A DNA stretch of 64,000 nt. It comes from Paraspadella gotoi. Taxonomy: Eukaryota; Chaetognatha. Shown here one piece after another: positions 11,274-21,514 of this stretch (its first letter is position 1; every line of letters begins with the position of its first letter). The stretch is from positions 19,038,418 through 19,102,417 of the forward strand of contig CM119269.1 in NCBI GenBank assembly GCA_051294375.1, written 5' to 3'. The position numbers and the translations under genes are program-made. Below the pieces are notes generated by a model, which did no database searches, was not told the DNA's origin, and saw only the letters and a list, made by a program, of their open reading frames with translations.

Positions 11274-13600
11274 GTCCCATCATTTTTTTTTCTTTTCCCC
11301 GTCCAATTCATTAGCGACGTGAGAAAGTAGCCTCTGCTAAAGACGAAGGAAACGACGACGATTATGAACGCGACGACGACGACGACGACAGCAACCACGA
11401 CAGCGACGAGAACACCAACGAAGACTGGCAGCTCGACTAGAAAGTTTCGTTTTTTTTTTCAGTCGTAGAGCAATTTCAAAATGATATTTTCATTTTGTTC
11501 ATTTTCTTCTCTTTAGTTGCTAAGTACGTTTAACGTTTTAAGATTGGCTTTTTCATTTAAGTTTAATAAATATATTCATGAGACTCTGCTCAATTGATAA
11601 AAATTCATAAAACGCGATGAAAGAATGAAAAACAGAGGAAGCAGGAACGGAGGAACCTAGAAAGATGGAGGAAGAGAGAGAAACAAAAAGAGAGAAACAA
11701 AAAGAGAGAAATAAAAAGAGAGAGAGAGAGAGAGAGAAAGATGCTTGTCACGGTTCCTCTTCCGCGACCGAATCGGGCTGACTAAAATCTGCTCTGACCT
11801 CGCAGAACCAGTTTGACCTCGACTGACCTTCCGTTGGCCTTACCCTCTCTCATCCTCGCTTACCCTCTCTTTCTCATCCCCGAACTTCTCATCTCTTCTC
11901 AATCTTTCTCCTCGCGGATCAACATTTTCGCCTCAATTTTTATGCCCGAAGTGAGAATCGCGAGTGAAAAAAAAAACCCCATTTTTAATTAATCGACAGT
12001 TTCTTTTTTTTTTTTTACTTTTTTGTCTTTCTTCTTTTAACTCTTTTTTAAATTTTATTTCAAGAAAATGTTTAGAACGGTGTCCAAAATAAACGAAATT
12101 TATTTCTTTTCTTTTAAAAATTAAAATACGATTAACGAGTTTTGGTGAACCAATCGAACTGGAAAATAACCCGAAAACCTAATTTAATTTGTGGACCCTT
12201 CGAATTAACGGTGTTAATTAGACTAAAAAAAAATGGACCGGTGTATTATGTCTCCTTTTAAAAATCTTTATTTTTTCAATATATACTCCAATGAACTTTA
12301 TGTTATGAAATTAGTACAACCAATATAAAAATTATCTATTGATTTAAAAAATAAACTATATTGCTGTGAAAATTTACAAAATTACTTGTTTCATTTGATA
12401 TTAAATAGTTTTTCATTATGAGATGCCTGTGCTATAATTATAATTATACTCCCTGTGCTTGTGATGACGTTTAAAGAATTAATACTTGTTTCACTATTTT
12501 ATATTTTTATATTTTATAAAGGTTTTACTACTCCATCTTTATTATCTAAATATATATATATATATATATATTTGTTTTTGTCTCAACACAAATTTAGACT
12601 ACAATCTGTCCTAGTTTTCTAATAGATATCACACATCATTCCTGTTAGAAAGTCATTAATAAAAAATCATAATATCTAAGAGTAAGATGCTGGACAGAAA
12701 GGGATGGGAAAGGATAATTTTTTGAAGGGAGACCAGTTATTTATGATTTTTTTACCAATAGGGATAAGACTACCATGTAGAATCGTATGTTCTGATAGGG
12801 ATACATACTGGGGAAAGGTTTATAAGGGCACATTTATATCATGAACATAATTTTAAAATACTTGAATGAAAATTTCATTTTTTCTTTATCCTATTTTTTA
12901 ATTATTTTTCTTTTAATATTTTTTTATCTTTTATGTTTACACAATGGGAAGGTCATCAGTTGGGATTGAAATTTTCTCTCCCAATGAGCTTCCCTTTCTC
13001 GTCATAGTTTATTTTGATTTATTATATTATTCATTGGTCTAATTTTTTCTATTGGTATAATTTTTAAGTTTTCTAAGCCATGATTTTCATTGTTAAAATG
13101 TTGATGGATAATTTGAAAACTTTTTCCTGACTTTTTTTTATGACCATTAAACCTTATTCTTAAACTATTCTATAACTTTTATGTATTATTATTATGTTAT
13201 TTTTTTTACGCGGATTTTCGGAAAATTACGTAAAAAGTGCAAACTTATTCGGAAAAAAAAACAACCAAAAAAAAACACAATTGAATAAATGAAAAAATTG
13301 AATTCATAGATAAGATAAAAAAGTATTCTATGTCAAAATAAAAAAAATTAAATTAGTAGATCTGCAAAAAAACTGACGTTTATTCTAAACGTCAATAAAG
13401 ATTAAAGATAAAGCTCTTCGAAAAATTCGTTTTCTCGAGATTTAAACAAATAAATGTTAAGAAAATCGCCATTCATACATAATCTTTTCAATTTAAATTT
13501 TTTTTTTATCTCGCGATTTCTAAATGAGTCACTAAACTTTTGGATGTTAAAAACTTTGGAGGTCGAGTTGTACATATTTTAATCCGCTCCAGCCAAGACT
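11274..13600. other. AT-rich intergenic region upstream of the transporter
   Basis: Includes a GACGAC triplet run (11340-11420), short GAGA tracts near 11660-11740, a (TA)n run at about 12549-12571 and a dispersed-repeat copy at 12285-12365. No coding exon recognised. Non-coding 5' exons of the transporter could lie here but cannot be identified. Confidence 0.5.
12285..12365 (-). repeat. Dispersed AT-rich repeat (family D)
   Basis: Reverse-orientation copy sharing GAAATTAGTACAACCAATAT and AAAAATTAT with the copies at 42440-42525 and 59930-59985. Confidence 0.6.
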
Positions 13601-13625
13601 TTTTCGTCACACCCACGCGTCAACA

Positions 13626-16600
13626 ATGCCCATCACCAAGATGTCCGTTTCTTCCTGGGACTACGTCATTTTCGCGGCTTGTCTCGCCGTCTCGGCCGGG
13701 ATCGGCGTCTATTACAGGTCGGTCTCATCGACTGTCGTCTGCAGTCCGCTCGAATTGTCCAGCTCAATTTCCTCACGACTGAGTAGTTTTTAATTTCTCA
13801 TTTTTAATTCTGTCAAACCTTGGGAATCCATGCCTTTCGTGTAGCCAATCTTTGTTCCGTCGTCCGCGTACCACTTCATTTCGTCCAACATTGTCTCCAA
13901 ATTTTTTAAAGTTGTCCCCGTATTCATCTCAGCGTCAACTTCGTCATCTACCTCGTCACCTTCAGCCGACACGAGATTGATATTTATGCGACGACGTTCG
14001 CTCGGAGGAAGGAAAAAAAAAAGAGACTCGAATATTCTCGATACTTCGACGCAGTCGCGGGTCACGTGACCGAGCTATAAATTCCTTTTCTTCATGAATT
14101 AAAAGACATTTTCTTTTTTTTGGGGGGGGAGTGGGGGGGGGTGGAGGGCACCGCGGCAGTTTCGTTGGGTGAGTGCATGTTTAAACAAATTAAATCAGCT
14201 TCGACAAAATTTTGCGTAAATCGGGTGTCGGGCCCCTGTCTCCCTCGACCCGTCGGTGAGCCTGGTCGTTGAGCGATGGGTCAAAATAGTGGAGGGCTGG
14301 AGGGCAAAGTGGAGGGCGCTGGAGCATCTTGGGTCTTCGTAGGTGAGGAATGAAAAAAGGACAAAAGAGAGTTAGGAAAAATTAAATTTGCATGTCGCGG
14401 CTTTCGTTCCGTTGCAACTGAATTATCAACTCTGTTGATTATCTTATGTTTTGAAGTATCAGTATTATTTATTTACCGACTGGACTACAAAACTACTCGA
14501 TATTACAGATATTAGCCAGTATTCACTAATAGTAAATCTTGGGGGCTGAAAAAGAAAACTCGCCATCTGTCCGCAAAACACTTCCTTCAACCAAAAAAAA
14601 AAACAAAAAACAAAAAACATAAAGAATTGGACTGAAAATTGCCGGGTAACGCGGTGGCCGGAAAAAACGACGTTTCTCACCATTTGTCTCGCGATATTCA
14701 TTTGCGGCTGTTTTCCAGCTAATGATTTTGCCTGCCTCTCTCGCCTCGCCTGATTTCGCCTGCCTCTCTGTCTCTTTTCTCCGCCCTAGCATTTTTCTCT
14801 CACACGGCGTCCTAATTGCGGGATGACAGAAAATCCCTTACCCACGCACTATTCACGCCAGAAGATATTCACCATCCATTAATAATCATTCAGCGATGCA
14901 TCGTATATTTCTTAGATAGGTTTTTAAATTTTTTTTTATATTTATTCTGTTTATTTTTTTTTTTTTTTTGAAAATGGCGCAACCAATATAAAACCAATCA
15001 ATTCATTGATTATAATTTAGATGAGTTAAAGTAATATCACTACTGAAGACGACCAGTAATTATTGATAAGTGTTAATGACAGAACCGTTCAATATAAGCA
15101 GTCCCTGAGCTTCGATCAGGCTGTAACACCGAGTTACAGGCGGGTTAAGCGCCCCGTCCCTCTTAACTGCCAGACGACCACCGGGCTAGAACCCCGGACC
15201 TTTGGGTTGGGAGGCGAATGACTTGCCTCCGGCACCAATGGCCGCTGATGAACGGTTGGTGGGTTTTAGTCCACCATACATCCCCCCCTCCCGTAGGAAG
15301 ATGTCTGTTGCGTCTCTTCAGTGAATTGTTGTTGTTGTGGAAAGGCGTCACCAAGTTGAGGCATGTCGCCTGATGTGTTGTTGGGCGGAAAGTGCATCGC
15401 CAGGTTGAGGCATGTCGCCTGAAAGTGTTGTTGTTGCTGTTGTGTTCGGAAGTCGGGCTCACCAATGAAGAGACAGTGATATTTGTTATGTGTTAGTGAT
15501 AGAACCGTTCAATATAAAGCAGTCCCTGAGCTTCGGATCAGGCTGTAACACCGAGTTACAGGCGGGTTAAGCGCCCCGTCCCTCTTAACTGCCAGACGAC
15601 CACCGGGCTAGAACCCCGACCTTTGGGTTGGGAGGCGAATGACTTGCCTCCCGGCACCAATGGCCGCTGATGAACGGTTGGTGGGTTTTAGTCCACCATA
15701 CTACCCTATTTTGCCTCTGGCTTTACTTTATCGTTGAGCTACTTTGCTTCTGCCTTTCATTTCAATTCAAATCTCCTTTCCCCATATCCCGACTTCATTA
15801 TTCCGCCGTTTTGATATTTTTATCATCTTATAATTTTGTCATTGCAGATTTGCGGGCGGGCGGCAATCAACGACGGAGGAATTCCTGATGGCCAACCGGC
15901 AGATGTCGTTAGTTCCGGTTTCGATGTCGCTCTTGGCCACTTTCATCTCGGCCATCACGTTGTTGGGAACGCCCACCGAGATATTCGTCAATGGACGCAG
16001 GTGAATATAAGAATATGGAATTAATAAGAATATACAATTAATGATAAGTTACATTAAGACTAATGGGTTAATATGTTTTAAAATGAACGGAGAAAGTAAA
16101 CTAATTTTACAAAAATCATTTACTAGGAGATATGTGTATCGATAAAACGGTTTTTATTTTTTATGAATCAGTACGTTATACTCGCCATATCTAACGTTGT
16201 AATGATCCCCATCGCTGCCTATCTTTACATCCCCGTCTTCTACGACTAAGACTAACCTCAGCCTACGAATACTTGGAACGACGTTTCAACAAAGGTAAAG
16301 AAATTCTAAAAAGCGATCGCATCGTCAGAAAGTTGGATTTATCGTTTTCCTTGCTCATTTATCAGTCAAATTATTGCGTAATTATAAAAAAATAATTAAA
16401 AGAAAAATTTCAATTTGCATCTTGCAGTGTTACATTCCATTGGTTTAAAACTTAACTTACAATGTAAATATATCTTTACATAGAATTAGAAGAAAATATA
16501 ATTTTCTATCGTGTTTTATAATTTTTGTAGTTCAAACAACCGATCGTTTTCAACAGCACTGAATTCAAAATTTTATAGATGTAACACATGCAATAAATAT

Positions 16601-19600
16601 TCAATCTTTTGCAAAAGCGGATTTCGTGGATAAATATTAGTTAAAAACAATACCAGAGCTTTACGTCGTAGGAAAATAGTAATGTATGTATAATATACAT
16701 ATACATTGTATATGTTAATATCGTTTTTGTTATTAATAAAAAATAGGAATATAAACATTGCGCGCCTTTTTACCGATAAAGAGGGAAAGTGCTAAAAAGT
16801 TTAACATCAACTATTCTACATTTTAAATTCAATGAACCAAAAATAACAAATAATCCTTGGATAAAAACAAATTTTTTTCGACCTTCCAAAACCCTCGAGC
16901 CACCCGCACCGCGGCGACTCTGATATACTCGGCCGAGATGACCATCTACATGTCCATCGTTCTCTACGCCCCCTGTCTCGCCGTCAGCGCCGTCACTGGC
17001 ATCAACGTCTGGCTCCTCATCATCGTCGCCGGCGCCATTTGCGTCTTCTACACTTCGCTTGGCGGGCTGAAGGTGAGGGATTGAAGATGGGCAATGAATT
17101 TCAAGTATGTCATCCTTCAGATCCTTCTTCCCCGGGGGCGGTGCTAGGGGCGGCCCCTCGGGGTGGTTCCGCGGGGCGGCCCCGAAGTCTGAGCGGGACT
17201 TCAGGGTGACGGAATTCTTTTTTCACACTTATTTTCCCTCCTCCCTCACCCTTCCCTTCCCTCGCGACAGGCGGTCATCTGGACCGACACGTTCCAGGTG
17301 ACCATCATGTACGCCGGCCTGATTCTGGCCCTCATCTTGGGTTCCTCTGCGGTCGACGGTGGCCTGAGCGGCGCCTGGCGCCTGGCGGCGGAGCGGGGCA
17401 GGATTGAGTTCGACAATTTGGACCCGAGCCCCTTCGAGCGTCACACCATCTGGGGTCTCGGCATCGGAGGCACTGTCGTCTGGCTGGGAATTTACTCTGT
17501 CAATCAGGCCGCGGNNNNNNNNNNNNNNNNNNNNNNNNNNNNNNNNNNNNNNNNNNNNNNNNNNNNNNNNNNNNNNNNNNNNNNNNNNNNNNNNNNNNNN
17601 NNNNNNNNNNNNNNNNNNNNNNNNNNNNNNNNNNNNNNNNNNNNNNNNNNNNNNNNNNNNNNNNNNNNNNNNNNNNNNNNNNNNNNNNNNNNNNNNNNNN
17701 NNNNNNNNNNNNNNNNNNNNNNNNNNNNNNNNNNNNNNNNNNNNNNNNNNNNNNNNNNNNNNNNNNNNNNNNNNNNNNNNNNNNNNNNNNNNNNNNNNNN
17801 NNNNNNNNNNNNNNNNNNNNNNNNNNNNNNNNNNNNNNNNNNNNNNNNNNNNNNNNNNNNNACATTCTCTTAAAAGCCCATCATTAGCCCTTCTCCTTTC
17901 CTCTATCAAGGTTCAGCGTTGCCTGGCCTGCCCGACCCTCCGCCAGGCCCAAATCGCCATGTGGATCAACGCCCCTGGCCTTGCTCTCTTCATCCTCCTC
18001 ACGTCGACGCTGGGCCTGCTCATCTTCGCCCGATACGNNNNNNNNNNNNNNNNNNNNNNNNNNNNNNNNNNNNNNNNNNNNNNNNNNNNNNNNNNNNNNN
18101 NNNNNNNNNNNNNNNNTTACCATCATAACGGTCCCATATCATTGAAGGATGAACTCGGTCTCTTCGGAGGCGTGAGTTCGAATCTCACCGCTGCCACCAC
18201 ATTGAAGGATAAACTCATGGATTTCAAAACCAGATTTATTCTGAGAATAATAAAGTGACGGTGAGACACACGCAGGAGTCTAGATTAATTCTACTGAAAG
18301 TCTGAAACTAAGGAAAGCTAGGTCTATTTATATCTAGAGAAGAGGATCAGAGGCAAGGGTTATTTTGACAGTTCCATTGATTCTGCAAGCTGATTGGTCG
18401 ATGCCGGTTAAATCTCGACCGATCACGATTCAGTGATTCCGATTCTGCGGCGATCGCCCGAATCCTCCGATCCGATTTCACTTCAAGTGAGGCCGAGTCT
18501 CCTCCACTTAAGAACCCCTCTCGCCAAACTAATGCTGGTCCTCCAAATATATTGAAAAAAAAAAAGCCAGACTTTGGCTAATCGATTAAAATCGTTAACT
18601 CGATCCCTCCCATCCTTCGAGGACGTCATCCGCCCCTACGTCCTTCCCTCAATCGACGACGCCACAGCCACTCGCGTCTCCAAGGCGCTCATCGTCGTCT
18701 TCGGCGTCGTTTGCGTCGCCCTCACGTGGGTGGCGTCGCGTTTGGGCGGAATCCTCGTCGCCTCCCTCACCTTCAACAGCGCCTTGGGCGGACCCATCCT
18801 CGGGGTGTTCACGCTCGGCCTCTTCGTGCCCTTCGCCAACGCCGCGGGGGCGATGGCAGGTCGGTAGAGGTAACGGAAGATTGTCTGTCCGATCGATAAT
18901 TCGATGGTTTTGTTCGTTGCTTGCTATTTTCAATGTGATTGGTACGATGTTGAGGATTTGATTGGGTTTAATCCTGATACAATCATTTTTTTTTGTTGGA
19001 TTCTCAGATGCCATTTGCTATTTTTTTATTTAAAAAATCGGTTTAAGACATAACTTTATTTATAAAATCCTCCTTCGTTCATTTATCCATTTTTTTTTGT
19101 TTTTCAAGTCTTTTTTCATCAGGCCTGGCGACGTCTTTGGGCGTCTCTCTGTGGATCGCGCTCGGATCTATGACGAATCCTCCCCCGCGATCGACCCTTT
19201 GTCAATCGACGACAAATTGCAGCGCCTTCAACGCAACCATCAACTTCAACGCCTCCGCGGTGCCATCGATGCGGTGCCATCAGGTCCTGTTGGAACCGGA
19301 GGCGGAAGAGTACGAGGGACTGTGGCTCTACCGGATCTCGTACATCTGGTTAGATCGGAGAGANNNNNNNNNNNNNNNNNNNNNNNNNNNNNNNNNNNNN
19401 NNNNNNNNNNNNNNNNNNNNNNNNNNNNNNNNNNNNNNNNNNNNNNNNNNNNNNNNNNNNNNNNNNNNNNNNNNNNNNNNNNNNNNNNNNNNNNNNNNNN
19501 NNNNNNNNNNNNNNNNNNNNNNNNNNNNNNNNNNNNNNNNNNNNNNNNACATAATTTCGACAAATTCGCCAACCACAGGTACAGCACCATCTCCGTTCTC

Positions 19601-19774
19601 GTCGTCCTCATTGTCGGCATCATCGTCACTCTTGTTTCCGGCCGGCGTCGATGGGCGTCGCCCGGCGCGCATCTCGTTTCTCCCGGCATCGCCCGATTCG
19701 TAGCAACCAAGGAGGAAATAAAAGTAGATGTAGACAAACAAGAAAAGACAGCGACGGAGAATTCTGCTTTTTGA
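13626..19774 (+). CDS. SLC5-family sodium/solute symporter (monocarboxylate/multivitamin transporter-like)
   Basis: Plasma-membrane cotransporter expected to move a small organic anion or vitamin with Na+. The exact substrate cannot be told from sequence. Exons read from splice sites: 13626-13717 (ATG, first membrane segment WDYVIFAACLAVSAGIGVYY), 15848-16000 (GGRQSTTEEFLMANRQMSLVP), 16172-16294 (AAYLYIPVFY, then SAYEYLERRFNK), 16900-17072 (MSIVLYAPCLAV, TSLGGLK), 17271->17514 (AVIWTDTFQ, YSVNQAA), 17911->18037 (VQRCL...FARY), about 18600-18859 (FEDVIRPY, GGPILGVFTLGLFVPFANAAGA), 19123-19348 (SLWIALGS, LYRISYIW) and 19579-19774 (STISVLVVLIVGIIVTL to stop). These are diagnostic SLC5A5/A6/A8 signatures in the right order. 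One exon (YADCDPL to the STxST region) is lost in the 18038-18116 gap. Odd points: exon 3 breaks frame at about 16245 and its join to exon 2 is out of phase by one, which could be an assembly error or decay. An LTR-like insert precedes exon 7. A damaged second copy lies at 21.5-38.6 kb. Confidence 0.9.
13790..14065 (-). CDS. Antisense open frame in transporter intron 1, hypothetical
   Basis: Ninety-one codons on the strand opposite the transporter, between its exons 1 and 2. The C-terminal 60 residues (GDEVDDEVDAEMNTGTTLKN... MLDEMKWYADDGTKIGY) have mixed composition, unlike the low-complexity frames around. I recognise no family. It may be an exon, a fossil of a mobile-element protein, or chance. 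No promoter, partner exon or poly(A) signal is assigned. Confidence 0.25.
   Translation of the reverse strand: MTRDCVEVSRIFESLFFFLPPSERRRININLVSAEGDEVDDEVDAEMNTGTTLKNLETMLDEMKWYADDGTKIGYTKGMDSQGLTELKMRN
14955..15015 (-). repeat. Dispersed AT-rich repeat (family D), partial
   Basis: GAAAATGGCGCAACCAATAT followed by AAAACCAATC matches the reverse form of the family at 42440-42525. The rest has diverged. Confidence 0.4.
15069..15280 (-). mobile_element. tRNA-derived SINE (family S), copy 1
   Basis: Read on the minus strand it begins at TGGTGGACTAAAACCCACC and carries a tRNA-like region: an anticodon-arm-like GTCATTCGCCTCCCAACC, then a T-arm (CCGGG stem, GTTCTAG loop, CCCGG stem) acting as RNA polymerase III box B. 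The body (GGGACGGGGCGCTTAACCCG) and the tail ATTGAACGGTTCTGTCATTA follow. At least four independent near-identical copies exist in the window (also 15488, 39882 and 60130). It lies in intron 1 of the transporter. Confidence 0.8.
15335..15440. repeat. Tandem duplication (about 55 bp) between two SINE copies
   Basis: Two head-to-tail units share GTTGAGGCATGTCGCCTGA and a TGTTGTTG run (about 15338-15391 and 15392-15440). They sit between the two SINE copies and reappear, damaged, at 33250-33550. Confidence 0.7.
15488..15706 (-). mobile_element. tRNA-derived SINE (family S), copy 2
   Basis: Same element and orientation as the copy about 420 bp upstream, with the full T-arm, body and TTTTAGTCCACCATA end. 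The sequence GAAGAGACAGTGATATTTGT before it resembles the flank of the copies at 15069 and 60130, so it is probably part of the SINE tail. Confidence 0.8.
17515..17861. other. Assembly gap (347 N)
   Basis: Run of N directly after the YSVNQAA codons of the transporter. The damaged copy at about 35745-36085 and before 21515 spans it and suggests intron with GA-rich tracts. Confidence 1.
18038..18116. other. Assembly gap (79 N)
   Basis: Run of N that removes the transporter exon between FARY and FEDVIRPY. The matching part of the damaged forward arm is about 36215-36550, much longer than 79 bases, so the gap size is not real. Confidence 1.
18145..18556 (-). mobile_element. LTR-like segment followed by a tRNA-Leu primer-binding-like site
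   Basis: On the minus strand: TATAAATA (about 18324-18331), then CAGAATAAATC with a poly(A) signal (about 18234-18244), then TCCTTCAATG, then TGGTGGCAGCGGTGAGATTC. The last matches the 3' end of tRNA-Leu and fits a retroelement primer-binding site. Identity to tRNA-Leu continues through the T-arm and variable arm (18150-18196), longer than a usual 18-base site. The tRNA-like piece is flanked by near-identical ATTGAAGGAT(A/G)AACTC repeats. No gag or pol coding sequence is present, so it may be a solo LTR, a TRIM or a truncated end. It sits in the transporter intron before exon 7 and recurs at 36565-36995 in the redundant copy. Confidence 0.5.
19364..19548. other. Assembly gap (185 N)
   Basis: Intron 8 of the transporter. 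The redundant copy (38115-38330) fills it with a GA-rich microsatellite and an AT-rich remainder. Confidence 1.
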
Positions 19775-19886
19775 TTTTTTGTAAAAGAAATGGATATCAA
19801 CGTGATGTTTACATTATACATATCAGTGTTGTAATGATCTTAAGTTACAACTCATATCGTTTTTACCGCAACGATTTTAATTGTTT

Positions 19887-19892
19887 AATAAA
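19887..19892 (+). terminator. Poly(A) signal AATAAA of the transporter gene
   Basis: AATAAA about 113 bases after the stop codon, followed by a T-rich stretch. It is conserved in the redundant copy near 38716, where one base is inserted. Confidence 0.55.
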
Positions 19893-20443
19893 TTGTTCTT
19901 CTTGAGACTTGATGTTACGATATTTTGTTATATATATTCCATCTCTAGTAATTACATTTTTTTAAACTAAATTCATAGAACACAAAAAAGAGAAAAAATT
20001 TTGTTTTTGGCATAGTGAACAACTTTTCCGAAAGATGTCGCTTGATTACAAACAAAGGACAATTATATTTTTTACCGTAATATCAAATAATTGGGTTTAT
20101 TGTTATAAAAATATTTTTCTTGTGTATCTACGATACGACTTACGTCGTTATTTATACTTGTATTTGTTTTTCAACATTCTGTCAACAACGTACATTGTGA
20201 ATAGGGAAGGGAAATTAGAACTGAATCCAAAATAAATCGGATTGAGAGCAAAATTAAACCTTTTCCAATTAACTCATTGACTCTAACAATGAACTCAAAC
20301 CTGTTTTCAAAATGATCTGTAGAGATTTTAAAAACAGGTTTAAAAAAAATTCAGGTTTTTGACATTTATCGAAAAAAATATTAAAAACTTAAAAATGTTT
20401 AAATCGATCTCGAGTTGAATGAAAAAGTAAGGCACCCGTCGAA

Positions 20444-20486
<43 letters not shown>

Positions 20487-21137
20487 TCTCCTCTCTCGTC
20501 GTCTCTCATCTCCTATTCTCTCTCTCATCTCTCTTCGCTCCCTCTCCCGTCCCCTTCTGAAATTCAACGAGCCCAACTGTCCAAACGCCACTAGAATGTT
20601 TTTCGAAAGAGCAGAAATCCCCGATTTTTGTCACTCAACCCTTGAGAAACGGACGAAAAAAATTTGTAAGAAAAAAAAACCCTAAGAATCAGTGATGGCC
20701 ACAATGTGTTTAGTCGCAGCACGTTTAAAACTCTTCCTTCTTAAATCAGTCGACGTAGGATCAGTTTCAACTCTATTAGAAAATATGAAAAAAAAACAAC
20801 TGTTTTAAAATTTCCTTTCGTTAATACGTAAAAGTCCGATAAATCCTCTTATCTCATATTTTTAGATTTTTCTGACTTAAGCGCTGTACAACTCATATTC
20901 TGGCAACCTCTTTATTTCTAATGACGAAATTTTGTGTACTTAAATGATAAGACTTTTTATCTTTTATTTAGAAAAAGTTGTTTTTCTTTTAATTTTTGGA
21001 TTCTGTCTTGATCGGTTCGGTTAAATTTAAACGTTTGAAAAACATTTATTTCTTATTACATAATTTCATTATTAATCTGTAAAAATTAACTTCGATTCAT
21101 TCACCCTGCCGAATTTCGTTTTTAAAAATAATTCTTC
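19893..21137. other. AT-rich intergenic DNA after the transporter
   Basis: No gene seen. Contains a (CT)n tract at about 20450-20482. It is allelic to 38720-40300 downstream. Confidence 0.6.
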
Positions 21138-21162
21138 NNNNNNNNNNNNNNNNNNNNNNNNN
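21138..21162. other. Assembly gap (25 N)
   Basis: Exactly 25 N, as is the gap at 40447-40471. The equal size suggests a placeholder inserted by a pipeline, not a measured distance. Confidence 1.
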
Positions 21163-21514
21163 CTCTCTCTCTCTCTCTCGCTCTCTCTCCGCCCCTTCTG
21201 ATTCAAGAGTCCCAACTGGTTCCAAAGCACAGAATGTTTTTCGAAAGAGAGAAACCCGATTTTGTACTCAACCCTTGAGGAAACGGACGAAAAAAAATTG
21301 AAGAAAAAAAAACCCCTAAGAACTCAGTGACGGCCACAGATGTTTAATCGCGAANNNNNNNNNNTTATGTTGAAAAACATGTATTTCTTATACATAATTC
21401 ATTATTAATCTGTAAAAAATTACAACTTCGATTTCATTCACCCTGCCGAATTTCGATTTTAAAAATATTCTTAGTAGAGGTAAACGATTAGATAGTTTCG
21501 AGACATATGATATT
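21163..21514 (+). repeat. Short redundant contig piece, second haplotype
   Basis: 21163-21354 matches 39400-39640 and, less well, 20500-20730. After a 10-N gap (21355-21364), 21365-21514 matches 40205-40350 almost base for base. Shared variants with the 39-40 kb copy (for example GGCCACAGATGTTTAATCGC) suggest both come from the same allele. Confidence 0.8.

Noticed and set aside
18150-18196. Functional tRNA-Leu gene
   Set aside because: Only the variable arm, T-arm and acceptor 3' half are present. The 5' half is missing and the context is LTR-like.
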